A stretch of DNA of 64,000 nt from an uncultured Gammaproteobacteria bacterium (GCA_937992195.1 CALKKV010000011.1:1-64000); one strand, 5' to 3'. Shown: positions 53,014 to 63,309, counted from the stretch's first letter. Made by a program: numbers and translations. Notes: generated by a model from the letters alone, not told the origin.

Positions 53014-53940
53014 TTAAGAAGTGCGATTAATTGAAAACTTTGATAATGCTGGGTTATTGACTAACTCTTCAACTTTGTTATCAGGGCATAGTAAATAGTT
53101 AAAGTCGTCACTTTTTTCAATTTGTCTCGAGCGGCGAATCTTTCTATTAGCGTCATCAATGTTGAAATATTGGTAGTTTGCGCCCAACAACAGAGTATTC
53201 AATTTATCTGCTGATTCGTGAGTCAATACTTCTACCAAGATTACAGGAGTATAGATATTTATAAAACCCTGAAACCCTTCGATCACCTCAGGTTCATAGC
53301 TTTCTACATCAATCTTGATCAGATTGAGTTGGCTGATTTGATTTTCTTCGACAAAGCTATCCAGTTTTATTGAATCTATAGGTACTGCGATCAAGTCATC
53401 GTCAGAAAGGAAGCTTCTGTTGAGGCTCGCGCTATAAGCGTGCTCGGTTGGTAGGTCATATATAATTTCTCTGGCATCTTTGTTAGAAACGGCTTTTTGT
53501 ACACAAGTCACTTCAAATTCATTGAGCTGACTGTTTAGTTCTAATTTTTCATGAATTCTGGAAATAGGCTCGAAGGCATAAACTGTCGCTTTCGGGTTGA
53601 CTGTTTTTGTGACCAAAGAATACACACCTGTATTCGCGCCAATATCAAAAACACATTGAGCGGTTTTAGATAGCTCTATCCAAATAAGTAGCGATACATA
53701 TTCTCTGAAACCCTCTATACCCGCCCAAAACAACTCGTTCTCAAGCGCGTTTCCATAATGCATCATTTTAAAATACTTGGTTTTCTCAACTTGAATCGTG
53801 AAAACGCCAATAAAGTGTAGGTGGCGATATATCTTCGGAGCAGGGCGCCATCCAATGGTCTTCATGAGTTTAAATACTTTATTTTTATATGGGATTGACC
53901 CATATAAAGTTCGTAAAATATTTTTAGAAATACTAGGCAT
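53014..53940 (-). CDS. FkbM-family methyltransferase
   Basis: 308 residues. S-adenosylmethionine motif FDIGANTGVYSLV, followed by YAFEPISR and NLIKIDVESYEPEVIEG, the FkbM signature. It likely O-methylates a sugar of the repeat unit. ATG 53940; next to the acetyltransferase and the sulfotransferase. Confidence 0.88.
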   Translation of the reverse strand: MPSISKNILRTLYGSIPYKNKVFKLMKTIGWRPAPKIYRHLHFIGVFTIQVEKTKYFKMMHYGNALENELFWAGIEGFREYVSLLIWIELSKTAQCVFDIGANTGVYSLVTKTVNPKATVYAFEPISRIHEKLELNSQLNEFEVTCVQKAVSNKDAREIIYDLPTEHAYSASLNRSFLSDDDLIAVPIDSIKLDSFVEENQISQLNLIKIDVESYEPEVIEGFQGFINIYTPVILVEVLTHESADKLNTLLLGANYQYFNIDDANRKIRRSRQIEKSDDFNYLLCPDNKVEELVNNPALSKFSINRTS

Positions 53941-54153
53941 TAGGCGGTCTAATAACTTCTATTTGTGTAAAGAATGAGAGATTGCTGTTCAAAATAAAAA
54001 GATGGAAAGATCAGAAGTAGATTAGTAGATGGTGATATTTAACAGCTTTGACGGCATTGTCCAATATTCAATACAAGGCGTCAGAATCCCGATGGGAAGG
54101 AAAGTTTTTCTGCAGTATTTTATTTAGCACTCACTCCCGGTTATACAATCGAG

Positions 54154-55035
54154 TCATATTTTTCTATCATTCAAGGAGTCAAAATAACGAAGGTCAGAAC
54201 GATAGTAGTGATCGATTTCCTGTTGAATTGAACTGTTTAATTCAGGAGATAGGTATCCCTGACGGGTATTTAAGCTCTGAAGAAAACTCGAGATATGAAG
54301 ACGTCTTCCTCCAAGCAGTCTAGTGAGAGCACTTGAAATATTTAACGCCCAAGCTGGCGGTCTCTGTGTAAATTTCGAAACGAAATTAATTTTATTATGT
54401 TTCGCGTCATGGGCGACAGGGAATAACATGCGTCCATCGTCCTCTAACCCTAAAAATTCTAGCAGCTCTAAATGGGTTTGCTTGGGATTTAACGTCCAAT
54501 CCTCGAACCACACAATTTTAATTTTCGAAGAAGGGAAAAAATTAAAGTACCTCGCAACTTGTTCAGAAAACTGACCAACTTTTTTATAATCAAGAAACTC
54601 AGGCTCTCTGCAAGTTTCAGGGATTTGCGCTGTAGCACGTTGACCCGATAGAGCCCAGGCTTGTGAAAAATCTTGAATGTCTTCATCAAGGTTTTTAAGG
54701 AGCTGATTGTGGTATGAGCGCAAAAAAGTCGTATGATTTCTCAGAAATATAATTATTCTCGCGTTTGGACAAAACTCGGAGATATTCTGAGCAGCCACTT
54801 TAGAGTATAGGTACTGTACTGACGCTTCCCCAATACATGTTTCATGTTGAACATGTTTGAAATTAGCCAGATATTCTTCTTCATTGGAAGCCCAGCGAAA
54901 ATCCGGGAAATCTGTACTAAAATAGTGGGGCTCCTTTCGAATTGAAAAAATGATCTCTGGGTGTGTTGACAAGTATTGAACCCATGCTGTTGTTCCGCAT
55001 TTAGGAGCTCCGACGATAAAAAAATTTGGTTTCAT
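54154..55035 (-). CDS. Sulfotransferase (PAPS-dependent)
   Basis: 293-residue cytosolic-type sulfotransferase. The 5'-phosphosulfate loop is GAPKCGTTAWVQYL at residues 9-22, followed by RKEPHYF and the 3'-phosphate motif RIIIFLRNHTTFLRSYHNQ. It should transfer sulfate from PAPS to a hydroxyl of the polysaccharide. Its ATG shares one base with the stop codon of the flippase gene (TGATG), linking its expression to export of the unit. Confidence 0.88.
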   Translation of the reverse strand: MKPNFFIVGAPKCGTTAWVQYLSTHPEIIFSIRKEPHYFSTDFPDFRWASNEEEYLANFKHVQHETCIGEASVQYLYSKVAAQNISEFCPNARIIIFLRNHTTFLRSYHNQLLKNLDEDIQDFSQAWALSGQRATAQIPETCREPEFLDYKKVGQFSEQVARYFNFFPSSKIKIVWFEDWTLNPKQTHLELLEFLGLEDDGRMLFPVAHDAKHNKINFVSKFTQRPPAWALNISSALTRLLGGRRLHISSFLQSLNTRQGYLSPELNSSIQQEIDHYYRSDLRYFDSLNDRKI

Positions 55036-56387
55036 CAGTCTGTTCTAAGCATTCTGAAAATCGACAATGCAGAGGTGTCAATTCCTAGTGTGCTCTTAAC
55101 CCTGTTCCATGTATATATATTCAAAACAGAGGTTGAAATCATGGTTGCGATCGCCGCACCTATCATTCCGTATATTGGAATTAATATAGCATTCAGAATC
55201 ACATTTACTCCAGCAGATAGTAATACACCTCTCAGACTATCTCTTTCAAAGCCCGACATATTCAGGATTAATTGGTTAATCCCAAAAAAAGCACTTATTA
55301 ACTGAGCGATAATTAAAACAAGCAACGGAGAGTAGGAGGCGGAAAACTCTTCACCATAGACAAGAACCAGTATATCCTCGCCCCAAAAAGCTAAACCCAA
55401 CACTACCGGAACTGTGATCGCCAAAGAAAAAATTGCACATGAGCTCGACAATCGCGCCAGCTCACTATTTTTCCCATTGGATATGTATTGAATAACCTGG
55501 TGGCCAACAGTTAATCCGACGACACGTAAGCCAAAGAGAGCCATCGCCCCTATCGAAACGGCAATTTTATAAAACCCAACCTGTTCTACTGGAAGCCAAT
55601 ACCCGATCATAATTAGATCAGTCCGTTGTAAAATAATTTCAAATCCTGCGATCAGGGTAAAGGGCCACAACGCTGCCCACCAGGCGCGTCCGTCGGTTTC
55701 AACTGATTTGGTTTCAACGAATTGCTTCGGTTTGAATTGAATCAATAGAACTGCACCGAATACAAATGCGAGACACACAGATAGCAGTTGTGCAACCATT
55801 GCTTCACTGGGCAATAGCTGGCGGTCAAGGACTAAGAAAGCAAATCCAACTAAAATCAGCAAAAATATCGGCTTTACAACAGTTTCTGGAAGTAGACCCT
55901 GAATTATAAATCCCAGCCCTCGAAGGGCAGCTGCACGCGCACTACCCAGTGCCATCAAAGGAATAAGTCCCAGTGAAATAGCCATCGTAATGGATGCTTG
56001 ATAGCTAAATTTACTTTGGGTTAGCCAGAGGAGGAGGAGTCCTAAAACTGCAATGACGAATGACGCAACCGAAACGCGCACAGTGCTCCAGAACCATAAC
56101 CCTTTCATTCGGGCCCAATTACTTTGAGTTACTGCTTTCGCGGTTTCCCTGAAAATTAGAGTGGGCATACCCATCTGAACGGGAACGGCTAACAGCGTTG
56201 CAATGGCGAAAGTGTAACTATAGACGCCAAAGCCCTTTGGGCCTAATATTCTCGCAAGTACTATTGAGCACGCAAATGTCAGTAAAATTGCACTTATGCG
56301 TAGGGATGCCGTACCGGCACCAATTTTCAATAGCTGACGATACGGTTCTAACTGCGTTTTAAGTTTTTCGGTAATTGTTGTCACCAC
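55035..56387 (-). CDS. Polysaccharide flippase (Wzx, MOP superfamily)
   Basis: 450 residues with about twelve to fourteen helices (ISAILLTFACSIVLARILGP at the start; LIMIGYWLPVEQVGFYKIAV; FFGINQLILNMSG), the pattern of the PST/Wzx group that flips undecaprenyl-linked repeat units across the inner membrane. ATG 56387. It works with the WecA-type initiator downstream of it in the sequence and the EpsG polymerase. Confidence 0.9.
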   Translation of the reverse strand: MVTTITEKLKTQLEPYRQLLKIGAGTASLRISAILLTFACSIVLARILGPKGFGVYSYTFAIATLLAVPVQMGMPTLIFRETAKAVTQSNWARMKGLWFWSTVRVSVASFVIAVLGLLLLWLTQSKFSYQASITMAISLGLIPLMALGSARAAALRGLGFIIQGLLPETVVKPIFLLILVGFAFLVLDRQLLPSEAMVAQLLSVCLAFVFGAVLLIQFKPKQFVETKSVETDGRAWWAALWPFTLIAGFEIILQRTDLIMIGYWLPVEQVGFYKIAVSIGAMALFGLRVVGLTVGHQVIQYISNGKNSELARLSSSCAIFSLAITVPVVLGLAFWGEDILVLVYGEEFSASYSPLLVLIIAQLISAFFGINQLILNMSGFERDSLRGVLLSAGVNVILNAILIPIYGMIGAAIATMISTSVLNIYTWNRVKSTLGIDTSALSIFRMLRTD

Positions 56388-56435
56388 TCATAAACTTTTG
56401 TCTGAATACTTAATTGACTTGACCGGATGACTGGT

Positions 56436-57467
56436 TCAAAGTTTGTCGTGTTCCGCGTACCACTGCATCGCAAGATGTAAACCGTCCCAAATACGGTGCG
56501 TCGGTGAATATCCCAATAACTTTTGTGCTTTGGTGATATCAGCTACAGAATGGCGAACATCACCAGGTCGAAAATCTCTGTGCTTGACACAAGCCTCTGG
56601 CAAAGATCGAATGGATTCAAGTGATTGTCTAATCTGGGCATAGAGCTGGTTCAATGAAGTTTGCTCGCCTACAGCGACATTAAAAACTTGATTTGTCGCG
56701 GTCAAGTTATCTGTCGTAGCAGCCAATAAGTTAGCCTGAATAGCATTATCTATGTAGCAAAAATCCCTACTGGTTTCACCGTCACCATTTATGAAAATTT
56801 CATCTCCAGAAAGCATAGCGTTAACCCACTTAGGAATAACCGCCGCATACGCACCGTTTGGATCCTGACGTTTCCCAAAAACGTTAAAGTATCTAAGACC
56901 GATAGTGTTGAAATCGTAGGACTTTGCAAATACCTCAGCGTAGAGTTCGTTGACCATTTTGGTAACTGCATAGGGCGAAAGCAGCTTGCCAACCTTGTCT
57001 TCTACTTTCGGCAGAGTAGGGTGATCGCCATAGACGGAGCTTGATGTCGCATAAACCATACGCTTTACACTCGCGTCTCGGGCTGCGACTAGCATATTTA
57101 GAAAGCCGTTAATATTGGTTTGATTCGTTGTTATGGGCGCTTCGATTGAACGAGGAACCGATCCTAGCGCAGCGTGATGCAAAACGTAATCTACGCCTTT
57201 ACACGCTTTAGAACAGTCTTCGAGATTGCGGGTGTCACCCTCGATTAGCTTAAAATTACCAGCTGTTTGTGAATCTGCAGATGACTTGAGAGCATCATCA
57301 ATATTTTTTTGGTACCCAGTGGAGAAGTTGTCGAGACCAATTACATTCTGGTTGAGTTCAAGAAGGGACTCCATTAGGTTAGAGCCTATAAAACCAGCAA
57401 CACCCGTAATCAACCAGGTAGATTTCTCTTTTTCTAACTTGGTTTTGAGTTGTTCAAATACGTTCAT
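56436..57467 (-). CDS. wbpP: UDP-N-acetylglucosamine/glucosaminuronate 4-epimerase (WbpP/TviC type)
   Basis: 343 residues, extended SDR. NAD motif [15 protein letters not shown], catalytic YAVTK (in [17 protein letters not shown]) and the substrate segment [16 protein letters not shown] match WbpP nearly throughout, including [14 protein letters not shown]. It interconverts UDP-GlcNAc with UDP-GalNAc (or the uronic acids), supplying a precursor for the repeat unit. ATG 57467 gives the family length; the longer frame from 57533 adds 22 residues with no resemblance. Confidence 0.9.
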   Translation of the reverse strand: MNVFEQLKTKLEKEKSTWLITGVAGFIGSNLMESLLELNQNVIGLDNFSTGYQKNIDDALKSSADSQTAGNFKLIEGDTRNLEDCSKACKGVDYVLHHAALGSVPRSIEAPITTNQTNINGFLNMLVAARDASVKRMVYATSSSVYGDHPTLPKVEDKVGKLLSPYAVTKMVNELYAEVFAKSYDFNTIGLRYFNVFGKRQDPNGAYAAVIPKWVNAMLSGDEIFINGDGETSRDFCYIDNAIQANLLAATTDNLTATNQVFNVAVGEQTSLNQLYAQIRQSLESIRSLPEACVKHRDFRPGDVRHSVADITKAQKLLGYSPTHRIWDGLHLAMQWYAEHDKL

Positions 57468-57551
57468 TAACAATTTACCATCGAAATTTTTATATCTAGA
57501 GATTTTCTCTTTCGAATGCAGTGCTGAGCACAATAACTTTTTGTTTCGGAC

Positions 57552-58607
57552 TTATTGCGTTTGGATTTTATGCTTTTGAAGGTGCGACATCACATGATAA
57601 TAGATAGCAAAAATTATCAGAAAAATAGATAGCATTGTAGATTGTGATACTTCGTTGACCTCAGTCAGTATTCCAATGACTGCGAAAGCTAATCCCAGAA
57701 ACCCGATGGAAATCAAGGCGTGACGATCGCTAAATCCACGGTCCAAAAACAGATGGTGAAGATGGTTTCGATCGGCGCTGAGTGGAGATTTTCGATTTAC
57801 CGCGCGCCGGATAACTACAGTCAACATATCCATCAAAGGTATCGCAATGATCCAGAGAGCAGTCACAGGAGAAAACACCTCACTGTTGCCTTGCTGTGTG
57901 TAGTTTATGAGTAACCACGCTACAGTGAGACCGAGTAACATACTTCCAGCATCACCGAGAAACACACGATAATTGCTGCCCAGAAGGCCAAGATTAAAAG
58001 CCATATACGGGATAATGGCGACAAAAAATACTAATGGAATAAGATAGTTGTTTATGCTAATACCGTTTTCTAGCATACATAGAGCGATCATGGCGAACAT
58101 CGCGATCATAAAAAGCAGGCCTGATAAGCCATCAATTCCATCGATGAAATTAAATGCGTTCATTGCAACCATAATTGAAAACACGGTGAAAGGTATGCTG
58201 AAAACACCGAGCTGCACACTACCCAGCGAACCAAACTCACCCAATGATTCTATGCTCATGACCCCGCCAATAATGACGGCTAATGATGCAAGGCATTGTA
58301 TGGCTAACCGGTAACTGATTTTCAGATCGAATCGATCATCCATAAGACCAACTGTCACAATTAAAAAACCGGCAATCAAGTAAGCAACTATTTCTCTGCC
58401 TAAATTTGGAAAAATCATAAATGCCGCAGCCACCCCTATAAAAATTGTCATGCCTCCTATCAAGGGTATTCGGCCAACATGCATTTTTCTATCATCAGGT
58501 GTATCAACCAAATCTATTTTCATCGCTAATTTTCTTAATACGAAACCTGAAGCAAGGCTGGCACTAAAGCAAACGATAAGAGTGAATGTGATATTTAATG
58601 AATCCAT
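57552..58607 (-). CDS. wecA: Undecaprenyl-phosphate sugar-1-phosphate transferase (WecA/MraY-like)
   Basis: 351-residue membrane enzyme with eleven helices. Conserved cytoplasmic motifs are DTPDDRKMH, GLMDDRFDL, NAFNFIDGIDGL, FLGDAGSMLLG and the HH motif RNHLHH. It starts repeat-unit synthesis by moving HexNAc-1-phosphate from UDP-sugar to undecaprenyl phosphate. The specific sugar is not determined by sequence; N-acetylglucosamine or N-acetylgalactosamine would fit the WbpP neighbour. Confidence 0.9.
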   Translation of the reverse strand: MDSLNITFTLIVCFSASLASGFVLRKLAMKIDLVDTPDDRKMHVGRIPLIGGMTIFIGVAAAFMIFPNLGREIVAYLIAGFLIVTVGLMDDRFDLKISYRLAIQCLASLAVIIGGVMSIESLGEFGSLGSVQLGVFSIPFTVFSIMVAMNAFNFIDGIDGLSGLLFMIAMFAMIALCMLENGISINNYLIPLVFFVAIIPYMAFNLGLLGSNYRVFLGDAGSMLLGLTVAWLLINYTQQGNSEVFSPVTALWIIAIPLMDMLTVVIRRAVNRKSPLSADRNHLHHLFLDRGFSDRHALISIGFLGLAFAVIGILTEVNEVSQSTMLSIFLIIFAIYYHVMSHLQKHKIQTQ

Positions 58608-58929
58608 TTTATAATGATGAGATCGACTATACTGCCTCGCCTACGAGCTCTACTTTGCAATACCCCTTTGTTGGATTAAAAATGAAATTAAGCGGGTTAT
58701 AGTGGTTCTGTAAGACAACAGAAATCTCTGTAGCTTTCTACGGCAGCTCCAATTTGTTTGAACGTGATAGTGAATCTACGTGTTGTACTATACCATGGGG
58801 ATCTTAGGGACTAATCCTAACAATTGCGTCGCTAAGCGGTACATTTTTAGCGGGCATCGCATTGAGATTCTTGATTGCGAACTTTTGAAGAGAATCTCAT
58901 AGTTAAATTCTGGAAGTGACCAAGATTTA
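58608..58929. other. Non-coding gap, 322 bases
   Basis: Holds the promoter for the wecA-led minus-strand run and the 3' end of the nucleotidyltransferase gene. No terminator with a T-run, repeat or credible frame was seen. Confidence 0.5.
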
Positions 58930-60075
58930 CTATGACATAAAATATTTTGCCAATAATCTAAATGGACGAATAATAGGATAAAGAAATAGGAGATGTCTTG
59001 GTAGCTTTATAAAAATAAAGTCGTCAAACTTGGGTGCAAACATAGCCCGGTAGGCGAAGCGAATCCGATCAGAGCGATTTTCACGCATACGCCAAAGCAA
59101 GAAGAAGGATCTATAGGATCGTCCCTGCCCATCAGAAGTATTGAAATTCATGTCAATCAAACGCTGCCCTAAATCTTTGACAGCAGCATCATTCATGACT
59201 TCAGTTTTGATATTCTCCGGTAATGGCAAGGATAGCAATTTGTGACTCAGGTAAAGTCCCAATCGCAGAATACGTTCAATACGTCGTTCTTTTGCTTCCT
59301 CGAACAGACTTTGCCAATTAAGATCAGGTGTAACTCTGATCATACGATCGATGTCGCATACCCATTCGAGTCGCTCAAATAAGTGTTTCGCGCCGTGGGC
59401 ACAGAGATAAAGCAGGTGGGTGTTGTATGCGGGTATTGGTATTGATATGCCATCAATAGTAGTCGTATCGGTATTCCCCCATAGCGAATTTTCCGGCCAA
59501 TGAATAGCATAGTTAATGGATAAGAGGTCCCAGTGGATTTCGATGCGTTCGAGCTTTCGAAAACCAATGACATTGACCCAGCCAACGTATGCATCCGCGA
59601 TGTCTTCTGCAAGCGAGAATTCGGATATATATTTATCCTCTGTTAGCAGAACTGCCACTCTTCTTGCGTCTTGCCGTTTAATCAGAATATCCAGATCATG
59701 AAATTCCCTTGATGTAATGTCTCCATAGGCAAGCTGAGAAAGTGAGGGTCCTTTAAATGCTAATGCCTGAATGTCATTTTCGTTCAGCAGTCTTATTAAA
59801 CGAATCATTTCAGCCGTCATACGACTATTTTTCGCGACAGTAATTATGTAGCTTTTCTTCAGTGGGGCTATACTTTTCTCTGAGATGTGACCGGCGGCGT
59901 GTGTTTGTACAGCGTGAAAGACAAGCGGTAAGACGCCATGAGTATGGGCGAGGGCAGTTATGTCTGCTAGCTCTGTAATATCGAATCGTGAAATTTTAGC
60001 GCTGATTTGCTCAATATCTGCTCTTGTCGGCTTTGATTTACAGCAGTTAATCAAGAATTGGAGTTTTTGTGTCAT
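58930..60075 (-). CDS. Nucleotidyltransferase-family protein (PF14907 type)
   Basis: 381 residues. The NTase core has FKGPSLSQLAYGD and EFHDLDILIKR, in which the paired Asp residues would bind metal and nucleotide; helices with LCAHGAKHLFERLEWVCDIDR follow and are typical of this uncharacterised family found in polysaccharide and lasso-peptide loci. Substrate unknown. Confidence 0.82.
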   Translation of the reverse strand: MTQKLQFLINCCKSKPTRADIEQISAKISRFDITELADITALAHTHGVLPLVFHAVQTHAAGHISEKSIAPLKKSYIITVAKNSRMTAEMIRLIRLLNENDIQALAFKGPSLSQLAYGDITSREFHDLDILIKRQDARRVAVLLTEDKYISEFSLAEDIADAYVGWVNVIGFRKLERIEIHWDLLSINYAIHWPENSLWGNTDTTTIDGISIPIPAYNTHLLYLCAHGAKHLFERLEWVCDIDRMIRVTPDLNWQSLFEEAKERRIERILRLGLYLSHKLLSLPLPENIKTEVMNDAAVKDLGQRLIDMNFNTSDGQGRSYRSFFLLWRMRENRSDRIRFAYRAMFAPKFDDFIFIKLPRHLLFLYPIIRPFRLLAKYFMS

Positions 60076-60195
60076 GGCACTAAGGTCACAGCTTTCGGGT
60101 ATTTTCCTTCGAACAATCGGATTATGACAGAGCAGTAATATTCTATTGGTGCGAATTGGTCAGGCGATGAACCTGCTTGCTTTGAGCTCACATCA

Positions 60196-61605
60196 TCACT
60201 GCTTACTCCTGCTGGATGTCGAATAGGACTGGCCTATCGCTAAACCCATGATGGCGCTATAGGTGATGGCAATGCTCGGTATTTGCAAACTAAAGTCAAT
60301 TAGACTGTGACTTGCCACCAGGGTTGTTGCTGCCACTCCGGTAGCTGGATATATCCAGTTTCGCTGACGCCGAATTACTCCCCTTAGCGAAAGAAACATC
60401 AACCCAAGCACAGTTAAGAATAACGAGATGGCAGCAGGAATACCTAGTTCAAAGCTATTTTCAAGATAGCTATTATGAGTTTTGTCGTAACTATATTTGA
60501 CATCTTCCGTACGATACATTTTAAATCCATGATTAAAGCTACCATAACCAAACCCTATCCACGGGTTATCCCGTGTGGCGTCTATGGTCAAATCAAACAC
60601 CGTGATTCTCTCGGAATCGGTCAATTGAAATTGTTGCATACGTTTTAACAATGGTTCGCTACTGATCGTAGAGGCTAGAAGTATGATTAGGCAAATTCCT
60701 CCAAAGCTAGATAATAAGTACTTAGGCGTTAGGTTGCTGCGGACTAAAATAACTAGTAGCAGCACGACAATCGCGATAGCTCCGCATACCACTCCACCGC
60801 GAGACTGTGTGCCGATCAAGGCCGTTGTAATCAACATAATACCCAGCAAGGGTTTCCAGCTTTTAAAAATATAAGTTTCGATTGGATGCTGCTGATTCTC
60901 AGGTGAAGTGTAAGGCGATCGCGATTTCTGTTTCAAAATTATCTGCATTAACGCGATAAGACAAACAAGCCCCAGGGTGGCGTAGATGGCGTAATGGTTT
61001 CTATTGATAAAAGTGCTCGTGACTTTATTAACATCGCCAGTCTGGCCAGTCCAAAAGAGGATATTGATATTTCCCCAGTAAACTATGAGTCCGAATAAGG
61101 CGTAGAAGATGCTCGCAATGGACAGCCATTTAAGGACTGTATATGCCCTGTTGGGATTTCGACAAAACTGAAAGAACAGAAAGAACACCAAGCCATAGCT
61201 TATAAGACGCATAAGAGCAACAAGACTGTCATCTGGAGAAACGCTGACTGTGGACTGTATTGTGATATCCAGTGATTTCTCAGTTAATTTCCAAAGCGGG
61301 TGGGACCACGTGTCGGGTACGAAGGCAGAAAACTGAAGCACCGTCCAAATACAAGGTATGAGAAATAAAAAGGGGATAAAGGAGGGTAACGAGAGAGAAA
61401 CAACTTGTTTATTCCAAATACTGTTGCCTATCCAGACCAGGGTCAGTATCGAAACTATCAAGGCAACAAGACTCCAGGACCAGGGACGATTGCTGCCAAT
61501 AGGAATTGGAGAGAGTACGACTAGTGAAAGAAGTAGGTAAAAAATAGTGGCATTAATTTTTTTTCCAGAGCCCGACGGTTTGCGAACTTTATCCGTCTCA
61601 GGCAT
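60196..61605 (-). CDS. O-antigen ligase-like membrane protein (WaaL/Wzy_C family)
   Basis: 469 residues with about twelve helices and a large periplasmic loop containing STFINRNHYAIYATLG and NPWIGFGYGSFNHGFKMYR followed by DKTHNSYLENSFELGIP; the RNH and H-N-YLE motifs are the ligase/polymerase hallmark. It transfers or polymerises lipid-linked glycans in the periplasm. The 3' neighbour overlaps by 8 bases. Confidence 0.9.
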   Translation of the reverse strand: MPETDKVRKPSGSGKKINATIFYLLLSLVVLSPIPIGSNRPWSWSLVALIVSILTLVWIGNSIWNKQVVSLSLPSFIPFLFLIPCIWTVLQFSAFVPDTWSHPLWKLTEKSLDITIQSTVSVSPDDSLVALMRLISYGLVFFLFFQFCRNPNRAYTVLKWLSIASIFYALFGLIVYWGNINILFWTGQTGDVNKVTSTFINRNHYAIYATLGLVCLIALMQIILKQKSRSPYTSPENQQHPIETYIFKSWKPLLGIMLITTALIGTQSRGGVVCGAIAIVVLLLVILVRSNLTPKYLLSSFGGICLIILLASTISSEPLLKRMQQFQLTDSERITVFDLTIDATRDNPWIGFGYGSFNHGFKMYRTEDVKYSYDKTHNSYLENSFELGIPAAISLFLTVLGLMFLSLRGVIRRQRNWIYPATGVAATTLVASHSLIDFSLQIPSIAITYSAIMGLAIGQSYSTSSRSKQ

Positions 61606-62422
61606 TGGTTTGAATGATTCGCTGGGTATCGTTTTCCAGCACCAGACAGCTTAGCTTTCCTGATTGATAAGCACCGGTGTCAAGGCCAATACGATTGTGA
61701 TGGAAATCTGGCTCATCGGTAATGGTGTGACCGTGGACGATGATTTTATTATACGCCTTCGTATGACGTATAAAATCTTCGCGTATCCACAGTTGATCGT
61801 CGGGGTGTTGTTGTTCCAATGATAAACGCGGATTAACCCCCGCATGGACGAAATAGTAACTTCCAAAAGAATGAAAAAACAGAGTTTTTTTGAAGAACTC
61901 TAAATGACTGGCTGGGAGTCGTTCTTTTAGCTCCGTTTGTAGTACCTGCAGATCGTTTGAGCTCGTCGGAATTTTATTGTATCGAACACCGTAGCTAACA
62001 AGTGTTTGCAAGCCGCCGTAACTAAACCATGTCTGACCTATGTCGGGTTCTATAAGGAAATCGAGTAAAGATTGTTCATGATTACCGCGCAGATGGATGC
62101 TGTCGAAGTCTGGTAGTGGATTGGTTAGCAGAAGTTCGATGACTTCTTTGGAACGTTCGCCTCGATCTATGTAGTCGCCGAGATAGATGACTATTTTTCT
62201 TCCAGTGTGGTCGGAAGAATCAGTCAAGATATTAGAGTGAATCTGTTGGAGCAGATCTTCGCGACCATGGACATCACCGATACAGTAGATTCTCAAATCG
62301 GAAGGACAAAAAGGCTTAATCGAACTGTCTCGTTTTGAGGGAAGCAGGTGTTTGAACATGCTCTTCATATATTTTTTTATGTTTCTACCTGCCCATATAG
62401 AAAACGCGGTCTCACGATTCAT
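61598..62422 (-). CDS. PPP-family metallophosphatase
   Basis: 274 residues with the calcineurin-like metal motifs in order: YCIGDVHGRED, YLGDYIDRGE, LRGNHEQSL, FVHAGVNP and IVHGHTI. Relatives are Ser/Thr phosphatases and diadenosine tetraphosphatases. Its position in the polysaccharide locus near a BY-kinase suggests regulation of phosphorylation or of nucleotide pools; substrate unknown. The start may be at MKSMF (residue 19) instead of the first ATG at 62422. Confidence 0.85.
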   Translation of the reverse strand: MNRETAFSIWAGRNIKKYMKSMFKHLLPSKRDSSIKPFCPSDLRIYCIGDVHGREDLLQQIHSNILTDSSDHTGRKIVIYLGDYIDRGERSKEVIELLLTNPLPDFDSIHLRGNHEQSLLDFLIEPDIGQTWFSYGGLQTLVSYGVRYNKIPTSSNDLQVLQTELKERLPASHLEFFKKTLFFHSFGSYYFVHAGVNPRLSLEQQHPDDQLWIREDFIRHTKAYNKIIVHGHTITDEPDFHHNRIGLDTGAYQSGKLSCLVLENDTQRIIQTNA

Positions 62423-63095
62423 CCTGCAATTCTATCGCCAACTCAGGATGTGAATCTGCCATTAATCGGAGCAGGGTTTTCTTATCAAAAGCACCTGATC
62501 TGATTAATTCAAGCATGGGTGCTTGAAACAAATGCCAGGCCAATTGTACCTGATCACGCACTATTGGCAGATCTTCTTGTTCAAAGTAACTGGTATATCG
62601 TAGAGCCAGATCGAGGCGATTAAGAATAAGAAGGCGTTCCGCCCGGCCGGTATAAAAAGACATGCTGAGTGTTTTGACGACCAAACTGTAGTCATGATTT
62701 AATAATGCGTGTATCCAAGCCAGACGAAGCCATGCTGCCGGATCTGCCGGTGATTTTTTGAGAGAGGTTTCGAATGCTATTTGTGCCTCCGATAATAATT
62801 GTTTTCCTTCTTGAGTCTTATAATTTGAAGAATTCACTTGCAGAAAATATAGCCAACCCAACCCTTGCCAATAGTGGGCGCGATCGAGCACTTGATTGGC
62901 ATTTTTCGCAATTCCAATGAGCGCAGGAAACCGGTCTTTTTTGATTGGATAATCTTCCCAGTGCCGTTTCAAGGCTGCATCCACCGGTAGGTAGCTGAGA
63001 CTAGATACGAGACGAGGATATGACAGTAAAATGGTAACGACAGCAAAGCTTGCTGCCAGAGAAAGATGAAGTATAAGTTTGATCCGAATAGTCAT
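62412..63095 (-). CDS. Membrane-anchored TPR-like protein, 227 aa
   Basis: One N-terminal membrane helix (residues 7-30, LILHLSLAASFAVVTILLSY) then helical TPR-like repeats in the periplasm (YWQGLGWLYFLQV, EAQIAFETSLKKSPADPAAWLRLAWIHAL). No named family was recognised. It overlaps the phosphatase gene by 11 bases, so phosphatase, TPR protein and O-antigen ligase form one unit, perhaps a ligation or length-control module. Confidence 0.75.
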   Translation of the reverse strand: MTIRIKLILHLSLAASFAVVTILLSYPRLVSSLSYLPVDAALKRHWEDYPIKKDRFPALIGIAKNANQVLDRAHYWQGLGWLYFLQVNSSNYKTQEGKQLLSEAQIAFETSLKKSPADPAAWLRLAWIHALLNHDYSLVVKTLSMSFYTGRAERLLILNRLDLALRYTSYFEQEDLPIVRDQVQLAWHLFQAPMLELIRSGAFDKKTLLRLMADSHPELAIELQDES

Positions 63096-63309
63096 AAACG
63101 AAACACTGGCTATGGGGGCAAGGCGATGCTATTTTTGTTTTCGAATCTTCGTATTGTACTACGGTGGCGTTGCGCTTCCGGAAATTACCGTAGCTAATTC
63201 GGGAGTCTTTGTAAAGCATTGCACCTTTTTAACGCTGGTATACGCTGCTTTTTATTCAAGCAATTACTGCACGTTTTGACAGGGTTCCCTGAAGTTCAGA
63301 CTGAAACGA

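Noticed and set aside
60196-61605. Main Wzy polymerase of the locus
   Set aside because: Possible, but the EpsG-like protein next to the glycosyltransferases is the better polymerase candidate; the ligase motifs favour transfer.
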